Shown here one piece after another: positions 15,073 to 23,320 of a stretch of DNA of 39,933 nt. How positions within the stretch are numbered: the first letter of the stretch is position 1; each line of letters starts with the position of its first letter. The stretch is from assembly GCA_934660915.1 (NCBI GenBank), contig CAKUIF010000016.1, forward strand, positions 1 to 39,933. Direction: 5' to 3'. The translations under genes and the position numbers were made by a program. Below the pieces are notes generated by a model. That model worked only from the letters and a program-made list of their open reading frames with translations, searched no databases and had not been told where the DNA came from. Origin of the DNA: an uncultured Olsenella sp. (GTDB lineage Bacteria > Actinomycetota > Coriobacteriia > Coriobacteriales > Atopobiaceae).

Positions 15073-17107
15073 GCCGCGCCGACGAGCTGTGCTCGGCATC
15101 GGCGCCTTCATAGACGACGAAGGCGGCTACACGACGGTTGCCGTGGCGGTCGCGCTGCTGGTGAGCATATCCCTCGTGTTTTCTGCGGCGTCGGCCCAAT
15201 GGGTCTTTTCGCGTGCGGGAGAGGTCCGACAGGTAGCCGATGCCGCGGCGGAGTCGGGAGCGAATGCTGTCGCGGCGTATGCGACCATTGCCCAGACGCT
15301 CGACGCCTGCGTGCTCAGCATGGGCCTGGCCGGCATGGTCGCGTGCGGCGCGGGCCTGGTCGCCTCCTGCGTCCCGCCGCTTGCCGCCACGGGCGCGGAC
15401 CTCGTTGCCACGGGGACGCAGATACTGTCCGCGAGGAGGGACTTCTCGCGAAGCGCGGCGGCGGGCTTGCAGAAGCTCGAGAAGGCGCTCCCCGCGATTG
15501 TGGTCGGCAACTCTGCCGCGTGCGTTTTGGCGAACTCCAAGGACGGGCTGTCATACGCCGGGTGCGCCGTGCCGTTCCCGCAACGGTCGGAATCGGACTT
15601 CTCGGCGCTTCTTTCCGACGTGGACGACTCGGGTATGGAGGACCTTGCGCACGAGATGCAGGAGCTCGCCGAGCAGGAGCGCGCGGCGAAGGAGCGCGCG
15701 GACGATGCCCGGGAACGCGGATGGCGGGCAGACTGCGGCGCGCGCCCGTACTGCCTTTGGCAGCGGGCCCAGTCGCTCGCGGGCCTTTCCGACGGCGAGA
15801 ACCCATGCTATTCCTCGCCCGAGGCGTGGTCTTTCGGGGCGCCGCTTGAGCGCTCTCGGGCATATTACGCCGCGAGGCTCTCTTCGTGCGCGGTGGAGGG
15901 CTCGAATGCAGAGCAGCTAACCGACTCTGCGTGCCGCAGGGCTTTCTACGAGTTCGCGCTGGGCGAGGTGAGGGGAGGATCGTATTCCGAGTCCCCTGAC
16001 GGGAGTGTACGGATCGACTTGCCTCGCCTTCCGCGCAACACGAGCGAGACGCGGGCGACCGCGCTGTACACGGACGCGGCTTGGCCATGCTCGGCCGAGG
16101 GCGCCGGCCGCGTCCTGCACTCATCGATGGCCTGCCCCGGGGCTCGGGGCGGCTATGCCGGGCTGGCATCATTGGCCGAGCTCGAGGCGGGCGGCGTGCA
16201 TCCCTGCGATGTGTGTCGGATGGACGTGGGGGACATGGGCAGCGTGGCGGCTGCGTCGACCTCCATCGAGAACGGGTTCGAGCACTGGTGGCGTGAGGTC
16301 GTCGAGGCCTCGGAGGAGTACGAGAAGGCGAGAAACGAGCAGGTGGATGCCCATAGGCAGCTCAAGGAGAAGGCCAAGCTCGGGGCAGACCTGTTCGAGC
16401 GCGCGATCGAGGCGCTGACCGTATCCCGGCCGAAGCTCTGCCCGCCGGGCGCCTATGGGTGCGTGGCGGTGGTCGCTCGCGGCGAGGGGACGGCGGTGCC
16501 CGCCGAGCTCACCTCTGCTTTCCTTTCGGAGGCGTCGCTGCCTCCCGGGACGGCGGTCTCCGGCGCCGTGCTCGCCCCGGACCAGACGACTGCGGAGAAC
16601 AACCTGCTCGCGAGCTTCTTTGACGGGCTTGCCGCCAACGGATCACTCGCGGGTGGCTTGGCGGACGGCGCAGCGACGCTCTGGGGCAGGCTGCTCGTCG
16701 GTTACGGGTCTGCCTACGACACAATCGCGGGGGCGGGCGGGGATTTCCTCGACCGGCTTGACGGCGTGCTCGGAGGCTCGGTCGGCTCCTGGCTCAAGCA
16801 GAAGCTCGGCGAGATCATGGAGCGCTGCGGGCTTGCTCCGGCAGACCTACGCCTGAGAAAGCCCGTGCTCGTGAACACCCGCGAGATCCTGAGCAAAGCG
16901 GGCTACGACCGAGCGGCGACCGTGCGCGACCTCGTGAACAGGCTGCCCGATTCCGGAGACGCCGCCGAGTGCGTGCGTGCGTTCGCCGGATGGACCCTGG
17001 ATACATACGGAGACGAGGACTTCACGGTAGCCGAGCTCGCGGTGCCGGGCACGGAGGCAAAGATTCCGCTCAAGGTAAACCTGAAGAAGTTGGCGGGTGT
17101 GCTGTGA
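15020..17107 (+). CDS. large TadG/TadE-like pilus protein with cysteine-rich domain
   Basis: A 695-residue protein. EGGYTTVAVAVALLVSISLVFSA (about 34-56) resembles the pseudopilin helix of TadG-like proteins. A long Ala-rich helical region, a second hydrophobic stretch (about 95-130) and an ectodomain follow. Near residues 362-398 it has VLHSSMACPGARGG, then a helix, then GGVHPCDVC. This H-x3-C...PCxxC pattern resembles small metal-binding modules found at the ends of other secreted proteins. A coiled-coil-like segment lies near 425-460. The ATG at 15020 overlaps the previous gene but has a strong GGAGGTGG site 8 bp upstream; GTG at 15089 is an alternative. It is likely the largest pilus-tip or surface component. 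Confidence 0.65.
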   Translation: MRVGSTGRTETGLASGDEPRRRAVLGIGAFIDDEGGYTTVAVAVALLVSISLVFSAASAQWVFSRAGEVRQVADAAAESGANAVAAYATIAQTLDACVLSMGLAGMVACGAGLVASCVPPLAATGADLVATGTQILSARRDFSRSAAAGLQKLEKALPAIVVGNSAACVLANSKDGLSYAGCAVPFPQRSESDFSALLSDVDDSGMEDLAHEMQELAEQERAAKERADDARERGWRADCGARPYCLWQRAQSLAGLSDGENPCYSSPEAWSFGAPLERSRAYYAARLSSCAVEGSNAEQLTDSACRRAFYEFALGEVRGGSYSESPDGSVRIDLPRLPRNTSETRATALYTDAAWPCSAEGAGRVLHSSMACPGARGGYAGLASLAELEAGGVHPCDVCRMDVGDMGSVAAASTSIENGFEHWWREVVEASEEYEKARNEQVDAHRQLKEKAKLGADLFERAIEALTVSRPKLCPPGAYGCVAVVARGEGTAVPAELTSAFLSEASLPPGTAVSGAVLAPDQTTAENNLLASFFDGLAANGSLAGGLADGAATLWGRLLVGYGSAYDTIAGAGGDFLDRLDGVLGGSVGSWLKQKLGEIMERCGLAPADLRLRKPVLVNTREILSKAGYDRAATVRDLVNRLPDSGDAAECVRAFAGWTLDTYGDEDFTVAELAVPGTEAKIPLKVNLKKLAGVL

Positions 17108-17580
17108 GGTGCTCGGCTATCGCCCCCGGAGGGCAAGGGGGCCAGATGACGGTCGAGCTTGCGGTGCTCGTCCCGCCGGCGATCGTGGTCGCGCTCATCG
17201 TGTTCAATCTCATGGGTTTCATCGATGCCTGCGCCGTTTTCGACCAGGCGAGCCTTGACGCGGTGCTCGCCCACGGGGTTGCTCCTGTAGGCGCACAGAC
17301 CTCCGATACGGCGGAAGCTGAGGTCGCAGCCGCGATTCGGCGTGCCCTCGGCAACGAAGGGACGTGCGAGATCGAGGTTCGCTCAAGCGGGGCGAGCCAG
17401 GACGCCCCTACGGGCTCGTTTGTCATATCGCCTTTGCTCACGAGGTATACCTGCACGCTCAGGTACAAGCCGTGGCCGCGCTTCCTGCGCATGCCGGGAA
17501 TCACGATGGAGACGCCTTTCGTGCTCACGCACGAGCGCTCCCTGGTCGTCGACCGGTATCGGCCCGGGGTGGTGATGTGA
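17104..17580 (+). CDS. TadE-like pseudopilin
   Basis: A 158-residue protein from GTG 17104, which overlaps the previous stop (GTGA). The N-terminal GGQGGQMTVELAVLVPPAIVVALIVFNLMGF has a prepilin-like G/QMTVEL site with Glu5 and a hydrophobic helix. A soluble domain follows, with Cys at GTCEIEV and YTCTLRY that could form a disulphide. It is the last pseudopilin of the pilus operon. A longer frame exists upstream but runs through the preceding gene. Confidence 0.65.
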   Translation: MRCSAIAPGGQGGQMTVELAVLVPPAIVVALIVFNLMGFIDACAVFDQASLDAVLAHGVAPVGAQTSDTAEAEVAAAIRRALGNEGTCEIEVRSSGASQDAPTGSFVISPLLTRYTCTLRYKPWPRFLRMPGITMETPFVLTHERSLVVDRYRPGVVM

Positions 17581-17581
17581 G

Positions 17582-17935
17582 GTGGCCTGGGCGAGGCTCG
17601 CCGTCGATGAGCGCCCGGGCGAGGTGCTGGAGGTTCACGTGCTCAACTCCTGGTCCGAGAAGCTGCGCGGCCTTCTGGGGACGGGCCCCAGCGCGGCCCC
17701 CGTCATGCTTACGCGCTGCTCGTCCGTGCACACCGTTGGCATGTCGTACGCGCTCGACCTTGCCTTCGTGGGGGAGCGCGGGGAGGTCCTAGAGGTTCAC
17801 AGAGGGGTGGGGCCGGGGTCTCTCGTCTCGTGCGAGGAGGCGTCCTGCGTGATGGAGCGACCATCTGCGCAGGGCGAGTGGCTCGCGGGCGGCGAGCATC
17901 TGTGGGTCTGCGCCATAAGCGCCGAGTTGTTTTAG
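17582..17935 (+). CDS. DUF192 family protein
   Basis: A 117-residue protein with the DUF192 pattern: LRGLLG near residues 28-33, RCSSVHTVGMSYALDLAFVG near 47-66 and a C-terminal beta-rich part. DUF192 proteins are small and usually secreted or cytosolic, with no firm biochemical role. They recur near pilus and secretion genes. Here there is no signal peptide. The GTG start is one base after the preceding stop, so translation is probably coupled. An exact role in pilus assembly is not shown. Confidence 0.75.
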   Translation: MAWARLAVDERPGEVLEVHVLNSWSEKLRGLLGTGPSAAPVMLTRCSSVHTVGMSYALDLAFVGERGEVLEVHRGVGPGSLVSCEEASCVMERPSAQGEWLAGGEHLWVCAISAELF

Positions 17936-17949
17936 GCGGAAGGGGAACG

Positions 17950-18597
17950 ATGGGAAGCGATTACGCAAAGAAGACCTGCCCGAGATGCGGGGAGGAGCTG
18001 TTCGCGGATATGCAGGTCTGCTACGGCTGCCTGTACGACTTCACGCGCAGCGACAACGGGCCGTCCGAGATCGCGGACGCCCTCGACGAGCCGGAGGGCC
18101 TTGGCGGCACCGACCCGGCGGCGCCGCTGGTGAGGCATGCCGTGCCGAGGTCTCCGGGGCGCCGCGAGGGCACGAAGGAGTTGCCTGCGGGGACGGCGCA
18201 GCCCAAATCCCCGGAGGACGTCCCGGGGCCGACGCGCGGCCATGCGGTCGTCGCGACGTGCCCGGACGACGAGCTCACGTGCGTGCTCGTGGAAGCGTCC
18301 TCGAGGGGACGGCCCCACGGCGTCTGGGTGCGCACGGAGTCTGCCGACGTGTTCGTTCCCATGGGCGAGGCAGGCCTCGCCGTGGGACGTGGGTCGGGCA
18401 ACCAAGTCATCCTTCACGACAGGTCCGTTTCCCGCAGACACCTTCGTCTGAGTCTTGCCTCCGGCGGCGTGGAGGCCATAGACCTCGGCTCGACGAACCC
18501 CGCGAGGTTCAAAGGCCGTCCCGTTGAATCCTCCGTTCTTGTTCCCTGGGGAGAGGAGCTGCAGTTGGGCGAGGCTGTTCTTGCCATGTTCGAATAG
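17950..18597 (+). CDS. zinc-ribbon and FHA domain protein
   Basis: A 215-residue protein. An N-terminal zinc ribbon, CPRCGEELFADMQVCYGC (10-27), is followed by a Pro/Gly-rich linker. A forkhead-associated domain occupies the last 90 residues (AVGRGSGNQVILHDRSVSRRHLRLSL and DLGSTNPARFKGRPV), with the Arg, Ser and His phosphothreonine contacts retained. FHA domains read Ser/Thr phosphorylation, so a protein kinase may regulate the pilus. The ATG at 17950 follows CGGAAGGGGAA. The frame is open upstream, but the extension overlaps the DUF192 gene and has no family match. Last gene of the pilus operon. Confidence 0.82.
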   Translation: MGSDYAKKTCPRCGEELFADMQVCYGCLYDFTRSDNGPSEIADALDEPEGLGGTDPAAPLVRHAVPRSPGRREGTKELPAGTAQPKSPEDVPGPTRGHAVVATCPDDELTCVLVEASSRGRPHGVWVRTESADVFVPMGEAGLAVGRGSGNQVILHDRSVSRRHLRLSLASGGVEAIDLGSTNPARFKGRPVESSVLVPWGEELQLGEAVLAMFE

Positions 18598-18605
18598 GCG
18601 GAGCA

Positions 18606-18633
18606 TTGACAACTGTATAGTGAGGTATACAAT
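18606..18633 (+). promoter_or_regulatory. higBA promoter and operator
   Basis: TTGACA (18606-18611) is a perfect -35 box. It is followed by the perfect inverted repeat TGTATA-N6-TATACA (18614-18619 and 18626-18631), which overlaps possible -10 boxes (TACAAT at 18628 with 16-bp spacing, or TATAGT at 18616). This is the layout expected for autorepression by the antitoxin. The ATG at 18632 touches the repeat and lacks a Shine-Dalgarno, so the mRNA may be nearly leaderless. Confidence 0.6.
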
Positions 18634-18952
18634 GATTATCAAGAAGACCGAAGAGTTCGACAGGTGGCTCAGACGCTTGAAGGATGGGTTGGCCAAGGAT
18701 CGCATCAAGGCTGCGATTTATGAGGCTGGATATGACGGCGGTTTTGCGGACGTCAAATATGTGGGCAAGGGCGTGTACGAAGCCCGACTGTTTTTCGGGC
18801 CGGGATACCGGCTGTACTATGCGCCTCGGGGCGGGGCGATGGTTTTGCTGCTCGCAGGGGGCGACAAGACGTCCCAGCGCCGAGACATCCAGAAAGCGTG
18901 GGCCATCAATGCCGATGAGCTGAGGAGGCGAAAGAATGGCAAGAGATCTTGA
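18632..18952 (+). CDS. higB: HigB/RelE-family toxin
   Basis: A 106-residue toxin of the RelE/ParE superfamily, HigB-like (addiction-module killer) branch: MIIKKTEEFDRWLRRLKD at the N-terminus, then GVYEARLFFGPGYRLYY and a Lys/Arg-rich end, KTSQRRDIQKA. Members are ribosome-dependent mRNases that halt translation. The frame is open upstream, but homologous N-termini begin at this ATG. The 3' end overlaps the antitoxin gene by 17 bp. In HigBA systems the toxin gene comes first, as here. The A/T content is higher than in the adjoining pilus operon. Confidence 0.88.
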   Translation: MIIKKTEEFDRWLRRLKDGLAKDRIKAAIYEAGYDGGFADVKYVGKGVYEARLFFGPGYRLYYAPRGGAMVLLLAGGDKTSQRRDIQKAWAINADELRRRKNGKRS

Positions 18953-19292
18953 CCCGATCGAGGAGTTTTTTTCCTTTACTGATAAAGACCTCGAGGTTAC
19001 CGACTTTAACGTGGCCGACTATATCGACGATGAGCGCGATGCGGTCGGTTTCCTCAACGCAATTATCGAGACAGGAAGGCCGGAGCTCCTCCAGGCCGCT
19101 CTCGGCGACATTGCCCGCTCCCGGGGCATGACCGAGCTGTCCCGCAAAACAGGCGTGACGCGGGACGGCTTGTACAAGGCGCTGTGCGAGACGGGAAACC
19201 CCAGCTACGACCTCGTCCGGCGCGTGCTCGAGGCGTTCGGGCTCAGGTTGCAGGTCGTGCCCATCGACTCCGGGGACGCCCAAAGCGCATAG
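18936..19292 (+). CDS. higA: HigA-type antitoxin (HTH)
   Basis: A 118-residue antitoxin: an N-terminal acidic segment that should bind the toxin (YIDDERDAVGFLNAIIETG), followed by a helix-turn-helix, MTELSRKTGVTRDGLYKAL, in the C-terminal half. It matches the probable addiction module antidote family. The ATG follows GAGGCGAAAGA inside the toxin gene, giving coupled synthesis. It should neutralise HigB and repress the shared promoter through the inverted repeat at 18614-18631. Confidence 0.88.
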   Translation: MARDLDPIEEFFSFTDKDLEVTDFNVADYIDDERDAVGFLNAIIETGRPELLQAALGDIARSRGMTELSRKTGVTRDGLYKALCETGNPSYDLVRRVLEAFGLRLQVVPIDSGDAQSA

Positions 19293-19299
19293 CTTACGC

Positions 19300-19308
19300 T
19301 GGTATACT
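19300..19308 (+). promoter_or_regulatory. extended -10 promoter of the DUF2207 gene
   Basis: TGGTATACT is an extended -10 element (TGnTATACT) 45 bp before the DUF2207 start codon. No clear -35 box is seen, which is tolerated for extended -10 promoters. Confidence 0.5.
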
Positions 19309-19352
19309 CAATCTGCGCGTTTCTTGCCAGCTCAACGCAGATGGAGACACCC

Positions 19353-21344
19353 ATGAACATCCGCGCCCGCCTTCGTGCACGCAATCTGGCCGTGCCCCTC
19401 TGGACGCTCTTCACGGCGGCTTTCGCCCTTGCGCTCGTCGTCGCGCCCGGCACCGCACTTGCCCGCGAGTACTCGATCTCCAAGGTCTACATCGACGCGA
19501 CCCTGGACGACGACGGTGCGCTCACCGTCGTGGAGTCGCGCACCTTCGACTTCGACGGTAGCTTCAACGGCGTGTACTGGGACATCCCCAAGGGGCTGAA
19601 CCCCGGCAACGGCCGAGAGGTCGAGATCTCCGTCCTTTCCGCAGGCGAGGGCGGCGGCTTTGGCATGCAGGAGTTCTCTGAGGGCTATAGCGGCCAGAAC
19701 GGTACCTATGAGGTGGATGACCGGGGCGATGTCCTGCGCCTCAAGGTCTACTCGTCCCACGAGGATGAGCGTGCCACCTTCACCATCGCGTACCGTGCCA
19801 CGGGCATCGCTACCCGTTGGGACGACACGGGAGAGCTCTACTGGAAGTTCGTCTCGGACGGATGGGACGTCGAGTCCCAGAACGTGATCTGCAACCTGCA
19901 CCTTCCTGTTCCGGCGGGCGAGTCGGTCAAGCCCGTGGCCAATGTGCGCGCCTGGGGCCACGGCCCCCTGGACGCGGACGTGTCCTTCAACGGCGACGAT
20001 GTGGTGTTCACGGTTCCCGGCGTGGGCACCGAGGAGTTCGCCGAGATGCGCGTGACCTTCCCGAGGGAGTGGATTGCCGGCTGCGAGGCGACGTCCGGCT
20101 CCGAGCTCGAGACCATCCTCAGCGAGGAGCAGACATGGGCCGATAAAGCCAACGCCCGCCGTGCCCGAGCCCGCCTGCTTGTTTGGGGAATCGCCGGGGC
20201 AACCGGCGCCCTGGCTGTGGTTACCGTGGTTTACACGGTGTTCGCCCGCCGGCGTTACGCCCAGGACATGAGGCCCCAGTTCCAGGACAAGTACTTCCGC
20301 GACGTGCCGACCGACGACCACCCCGCGGTTCTCGGCGCCCTCGCAAACGGCGGCAAGGCGGAGCCCAAGGAGCTCACCGCGACCCTCATGCGTCTGACCG
20401 ATCAAGGCGTGGTGCGCCTGGACAAGGTGCGCAGGAAGGTCGGGAGCGGCTGGAGGCAGAAAGAGAAGGACGATTTCCTTCTTACCAAGGTCAAGGGCAT
20501 GGGAACCGCTCCCGAGGGCGCCGTCATGAGCGATAACGCCACTTGGGCTCGCGCGGTCGACGCCGCCGCCTGCACCTTCGTCTTCGGCAAGGTGGCCAAG
20601 GCCCGCAACGAGGTGGGCTCGAAGCTCTATCTTTCCAGTGTCGAGCGGACGGCAAAGAAGGAGCCGGAGGCCTATAGCGACGCTTGGAATGCCTGGGCGA
20701 ACGTCGTCGAGGGGCGCTATATCGAGAGGTTCCAGGACGAGGCGATCGAGCGCAAGGGCATGGTGACCCTCGCCGTGCTCGGCGTATTCGACGTCATGCT
20801 TGCCATCGGGTCGTTTGTCCTTGAGGTGTGCATCTTCGAGTCGCCGCTCGGCATCGGAATTGGGCTTCCGGCGCTTCTGCTGGCTGCGGGCATCGCCGCG
20901 ATCGTGTGCGCCGCGACCATGCGCGAGCTCAACCGCGAGGGCATCGAGATCGCAGCAAAGCTCGAGGCGCTCCGGCGTTGGCTCAAGGAGTTCACGCACC
21001 TCTCGGAGGCCGTGCCCAGCGACGTCGTGCTTTGGAACCGCCTGCTCGTGATGGCCGTGGTGCTCGGGGTCGCCGATGAGGTGATCAAGCAGCTCGAGGT
21101 CGCGTGCCCGCAGATCATCCAGGATCCGTACTTCGCGCCGTGCTACGGCTGGTGCTACGGCGGGTACGGAATCGACGGGCGCCCGCCCGCGGCTGCCTTC
21201 ACGGGCAACGTCGCCTCCGCGCACAAGGCGTCGGCGGCTGCGATCGCCGCCTCTTCGTCGAGCTCGGGCGACGGCGGCGGTGGCGGCTTCTCTGGCGGCG
21301 GTGGCGGCGGGTTCGGCGGTGGCGGTGGCGGCGGGGCCTTCTAG
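19353..21344 (+). CDS. DUF2207 domain membrane protein with Gly-rich tail
   Basis: A 663-residue envelope protein. A signal peptide (about 1-34, ending in APGTALA) precedes the DUF2207 beta-rich domain (SISKVYIDATLDDDGALTVVESR). A membrane helix lies near 270-290, followed by a cytoplasmic region, a pair of helices near 470-520, and a C-terminal low-complexity tail of Ser and Gly ending GGGGGAF. The tail resembles those of TPM/DUF2207 proteins. The function is unknown; roles in envelope maintenance have been suggested for the family. The ATG at 19353 is preferred over 19341 because GGAGA sits 7 bp upstream and the signal peptide starts there. A strong terminator follows. Confidence 0.82.
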   Translation: MNIRARLRARNLAVPLWTLFTAAFALALVVAPGTALAREYSISKVYIDATLDDDGALTVVESRTFDFDGSFNGVYWDIPKGLNPGNGREVEISVLSAGEGGGFGMQEFSEGYSGQNGTYEVDDRGDVLRLKVYSSHEDERATFTIAYRATGIATRWDDTGELYWKFVSDGWDVESQNVICNLHLPVPAGESVKPVANVRAWGHGPLDADVSFNGDDVVFTVPGVGTEEFAEMRVTFPREWIAGCEATSGSELETILSEEQTWADKANARRARARLLVWGIAGATGALAVVTVVYTVFARRRYAQDMRPQFQDKYFRDVPTDDHPAVLGALANGGKAEPKELTATLMRLTDQGVVRLDKVRRKVGSGWRQKEKDDFLLTKVKGMGTAPEGAVMSDNATWARAVDAAACTFVFGKVAKARNEVGSKLYLSSVERTAKKEPEAYSDAWNAWANVVEGRYIERFQDEAIERKGMVTLAVLGVFDVMLAIGSFVLEVCIFESPLGIGIGLPALLLAAGIAAIVCAATMRELNREGIEIAAKLEALRRWLKEFTHLSEAVPSDVVLWNRLLVMAVVLGVADEVIKQLEVACPQIIQDPYFAPCYGWCYGGYGIDGRPPAAAFTGNVASAHKASAAAIAASSSSSGDGGGGGFSGGGGGGFGGGGGGGAF

Positions 21345-21378
21345 ACCCCGGGCATCAAGCCGTCTTCCTGGCAGCGTG

Positions 21379-21434
21379 GGGCGCCCGGCGTGGATGCGCG
21401 ACGAATCGCGTCCACGCCGGGCGCCCTTCTTTTT
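21379..21434 (+). terminator. terminator after the DUF2207 gene
   Basis: A perfect 16-bp stem (21379-21394 with 21411-21426) with a GCGCG-type loop is followed by TTCTTTTTT. It also sits immediately next to the end of the convergent VWA gene, so it separates the two transcription units. Confidence 0.93.
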
Positions 21435-21437
21435 TGG

Positions 21438-22049
21438 TTAGCCCCTGCGCCTGGCAACGGAGCCGCCGCCGCGGACGGCGGCGCTCGCGAGGCACATCTC
21501 GTCGAAGGCGACGGCGCAGCCCGCGGGGCTCGCGGGGAATTCCACCGTGCACTCCGCGTCGATGCCGAGCTTTCCCGCCTCCGCGGCGGCGTCGATGTTC
21601 GCCCCGAGGAAGAGGAACTCCCATCCGCGCTCGCGCGCAGCGTCGATCATGTGCTTCACCTGCGGATACGTGTATTTGCTGCTGGCATTCTCGTATCCGT
21701 CGGTCGCGATGCAGATGAGCGTGTGCTCCGGGCGCAGCGATTCGGGCAGGATCTTCTGGACGCGCTCGTGGTAGCGGATCGCGCCTCCCACGGCGTCGAG
21801 CAGCGCGGTGCAGCCGCCGGGCACGTAGTCGCGCTCGGAAAGCGGCCGAACCCGCTCGATAGGAACGCGGTCGTGCAAGACGCGCACATCGTTGTCGAAG
21901 AGCACGGTGGAGACGACCGCCTCGCCCTTGCCTTCACGGTTGCTCTTGAGCAGGGCGTTGTAGCCGCCGACGGTGTCCGACTCGAGACCCGACATCGACC
22001 CAGACTTGTCGATGACGAACACGAGCTCGGTAAGGTCCTTCTTTGCCAT
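21438..22049 (-). CDS. VWA domain protein
   Basis: A 203-residue cytoplasmic von Willebrand factor A protein. The MIDAS metal-binding motif is DKSGSMS at about residues 13-19, with Thr in GGCTALLDA and Asp in ATDGYEN. It has no signal peptide. Similar VWA proteins (TerY-like) occur in stress-response loci. AAGGAGG seven bp before the ATG at 22049 fixes the start; an upstream ATG at 22103 lacks a site. The macro-domain gene lies 129 bp upstream on the same strand, so the two form a likely operon. The last 15 residues are Arg/Gly-rich. Confidence 0.85.
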   Translation of the reverse strand: MAKKDLTELVFVIDKSGSMSGLESDTVGGYNALLKSNREGKGEAVVSTVLFDNDVRVLHDRVPIERVRPLSERDYVPGGCTALLDAVGGAIRYHERVQKILPESLRPEHTLICIATDGYENASSKYTYPQVKHMIDAARERGWEFLFLGANIDAAAEAGKLGIDAECTVEFPASPAGCAVAFDEMCLASAAVRGGGSVARRRG

Positions 22050-22178
22050 GACGTGGCCTCCTTGGTCGCTTGAGCAGGCCCTTTGCCTGCTTGTTGGGAC
22101 CAAGATACCGACCTGCTTGCGCCGGGAGGTAAACCGCCGGGCGACATTCCCGCGACGTCGGTGCCGGCTGCCCGGATC

Positions 22179-23204
22179 CTACATCGACCCGAGGAGCGGC
22201 TGATCGAAGGCGAAGAGCATGGCGTTGAGCTCGTAGATGTCATAGCAGCCGCGCTCGATGAAGTACGTGACGATGACGTCGAACTTGGCTGAGGGCGAAA
22301 GCGCGAGCCCTGCCCTGGCAAGAAGGTCCTCCGTCTCGTCGAGCCCGAGCTGCAGCGCCACGGCGAGCGCGACCGCGGTTTGCTTGGTCGGTCGATAGTC
22401 GTTGTCTCGGCGGATCTTCGAGAAAAGCTGGCGCGAGATGTTGGCACGCCGGTATACCTCAGCGTCGGTGAGGCCTCGCGCGTCGATGAGGGCAAGAAGA
22501 GCCTGCGAGAAGGACGCGTCGAGGCCGCGGAGAAGGGCTGCGACCTCGTCTTTGTCCACATGGGGAGAGGCGGCGGCACTGCGGCAGACGGGCATCTGCG
22601 GAAGGGGCGCCGACGCGAGGAGGTCGGAGCCTGCATCCCTGGCAGGGCGAGCATCGACGAACTCGTCGTCGATGTAGGCCGCGACCTCGTTGAACCTGTT
22701 TAGGCTCGCGGCGAACGCCGCGCGGTCGAACACCACGAGGCAGATGTTCATCTCTGTTCCGCGCACGGTCGCCGCGCCGCTTGCGAGGAAGCGCCGAACC
22801 TCGTCGCACGCCACCGCGAGTGCCGCCGCGGGCGGATACCCGAAAATCCCCGCGGAGATGAGCGGGAGCGAGACGCTTCTTGCCCCGAGCCTCGCGGACT
22901 CGGCCAGCGCGCTCGCGTACGCGCCGCGCAGCAGCACCTCCTCACCGTGGGCGCCGTCGACCCAGCGCGGCCCGACCGCGTGGACGATCCAGCGGGCGTC
23001 GAGGCCGAACGCGGGTGTGCTCACGGCGCGCCCGGTGGGGCAGGGCGCGACAGCCTCGCAGGCGGCGGCGAGCTTGGCGGGACCCGCGGCCTTGAATATG
23101 GCGCCGCAGACCCCGCCGCCGGCGAGTAGGCGCTCGTTCGCGGCGTTGACGATGACGTCGGTGCTCATGAGCGAGATATCGTTGCGTACGATGGAGAACG
23201 GCAT
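22179..23204 (-). CDS. macro domain protein with C-terminal HTH-like domain
   Basis: A 341-residue fusion. Residues 1-165 are a macro (ADP-ribose-binding) domain: DVIVNAANERLLAGGGVCGAI and the loop PLISAGIFGYP. After a variable linker (about 180-222), residues 225-340 form a conserved helical domain. It includes RGLTDAEVYRRANISRQLFS and RPTKQTAVALAVAL, which looks like a XRE-type helix-turn-helix, and ends in FDVIVTYFIERGCYDIYELN and FDQPLLG. It probably binds or hydrolyses ADP-ribose derivatives and may also bind DNA or a partner. The ATG at 23204 follows AGAGGAGCCC; an in-frame extension upstream is unlikely. It shares an operon with a VWA gene. Two GGCAAGAAG motifs lie in its C-terminal part and one in the macro domain. 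Confidence 0.85.
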   Translation of the reverse strand: MPFSIVRNDISLMSTDVIVNAANERLLAGGGVCGAIFKAAGPAKLAAACEAVAPCPTGRAVSTPAFGLDARWIVHAVGPRWVDGAHGEEVLLRGAYASALAESARLGARSVSLPLISAGIFGYPPAAALAVACDEVRRFLASGAATVRGTEMNICLVVFDRAAFAASLNRFNEVAAYIDDEFVDARPARDAGSDLLASAPLPQMPVCRSAAASPHVDKDEVAALLRGLDASFSQALLALIDARGLTDAEVYRRANISRQLFSKIRRDNDYRPTKQTAVALAVALQLGLDETEDLLARAGLALSPSAKFDVIVTYFIERGCYDIYELNAMLFAFDQPLLGSM

Positions 23205-23320
23205 GCGGGCTCCTCTTGCCACGGGGTCTGATGCCGCGAGTATACGCGCCCGTGCGCTCGCCGAAACACGGCTCGAAGGATGCGAAATAACGGCCCGAGA
23301 GATTTTTCTAAAAAAGTTCT

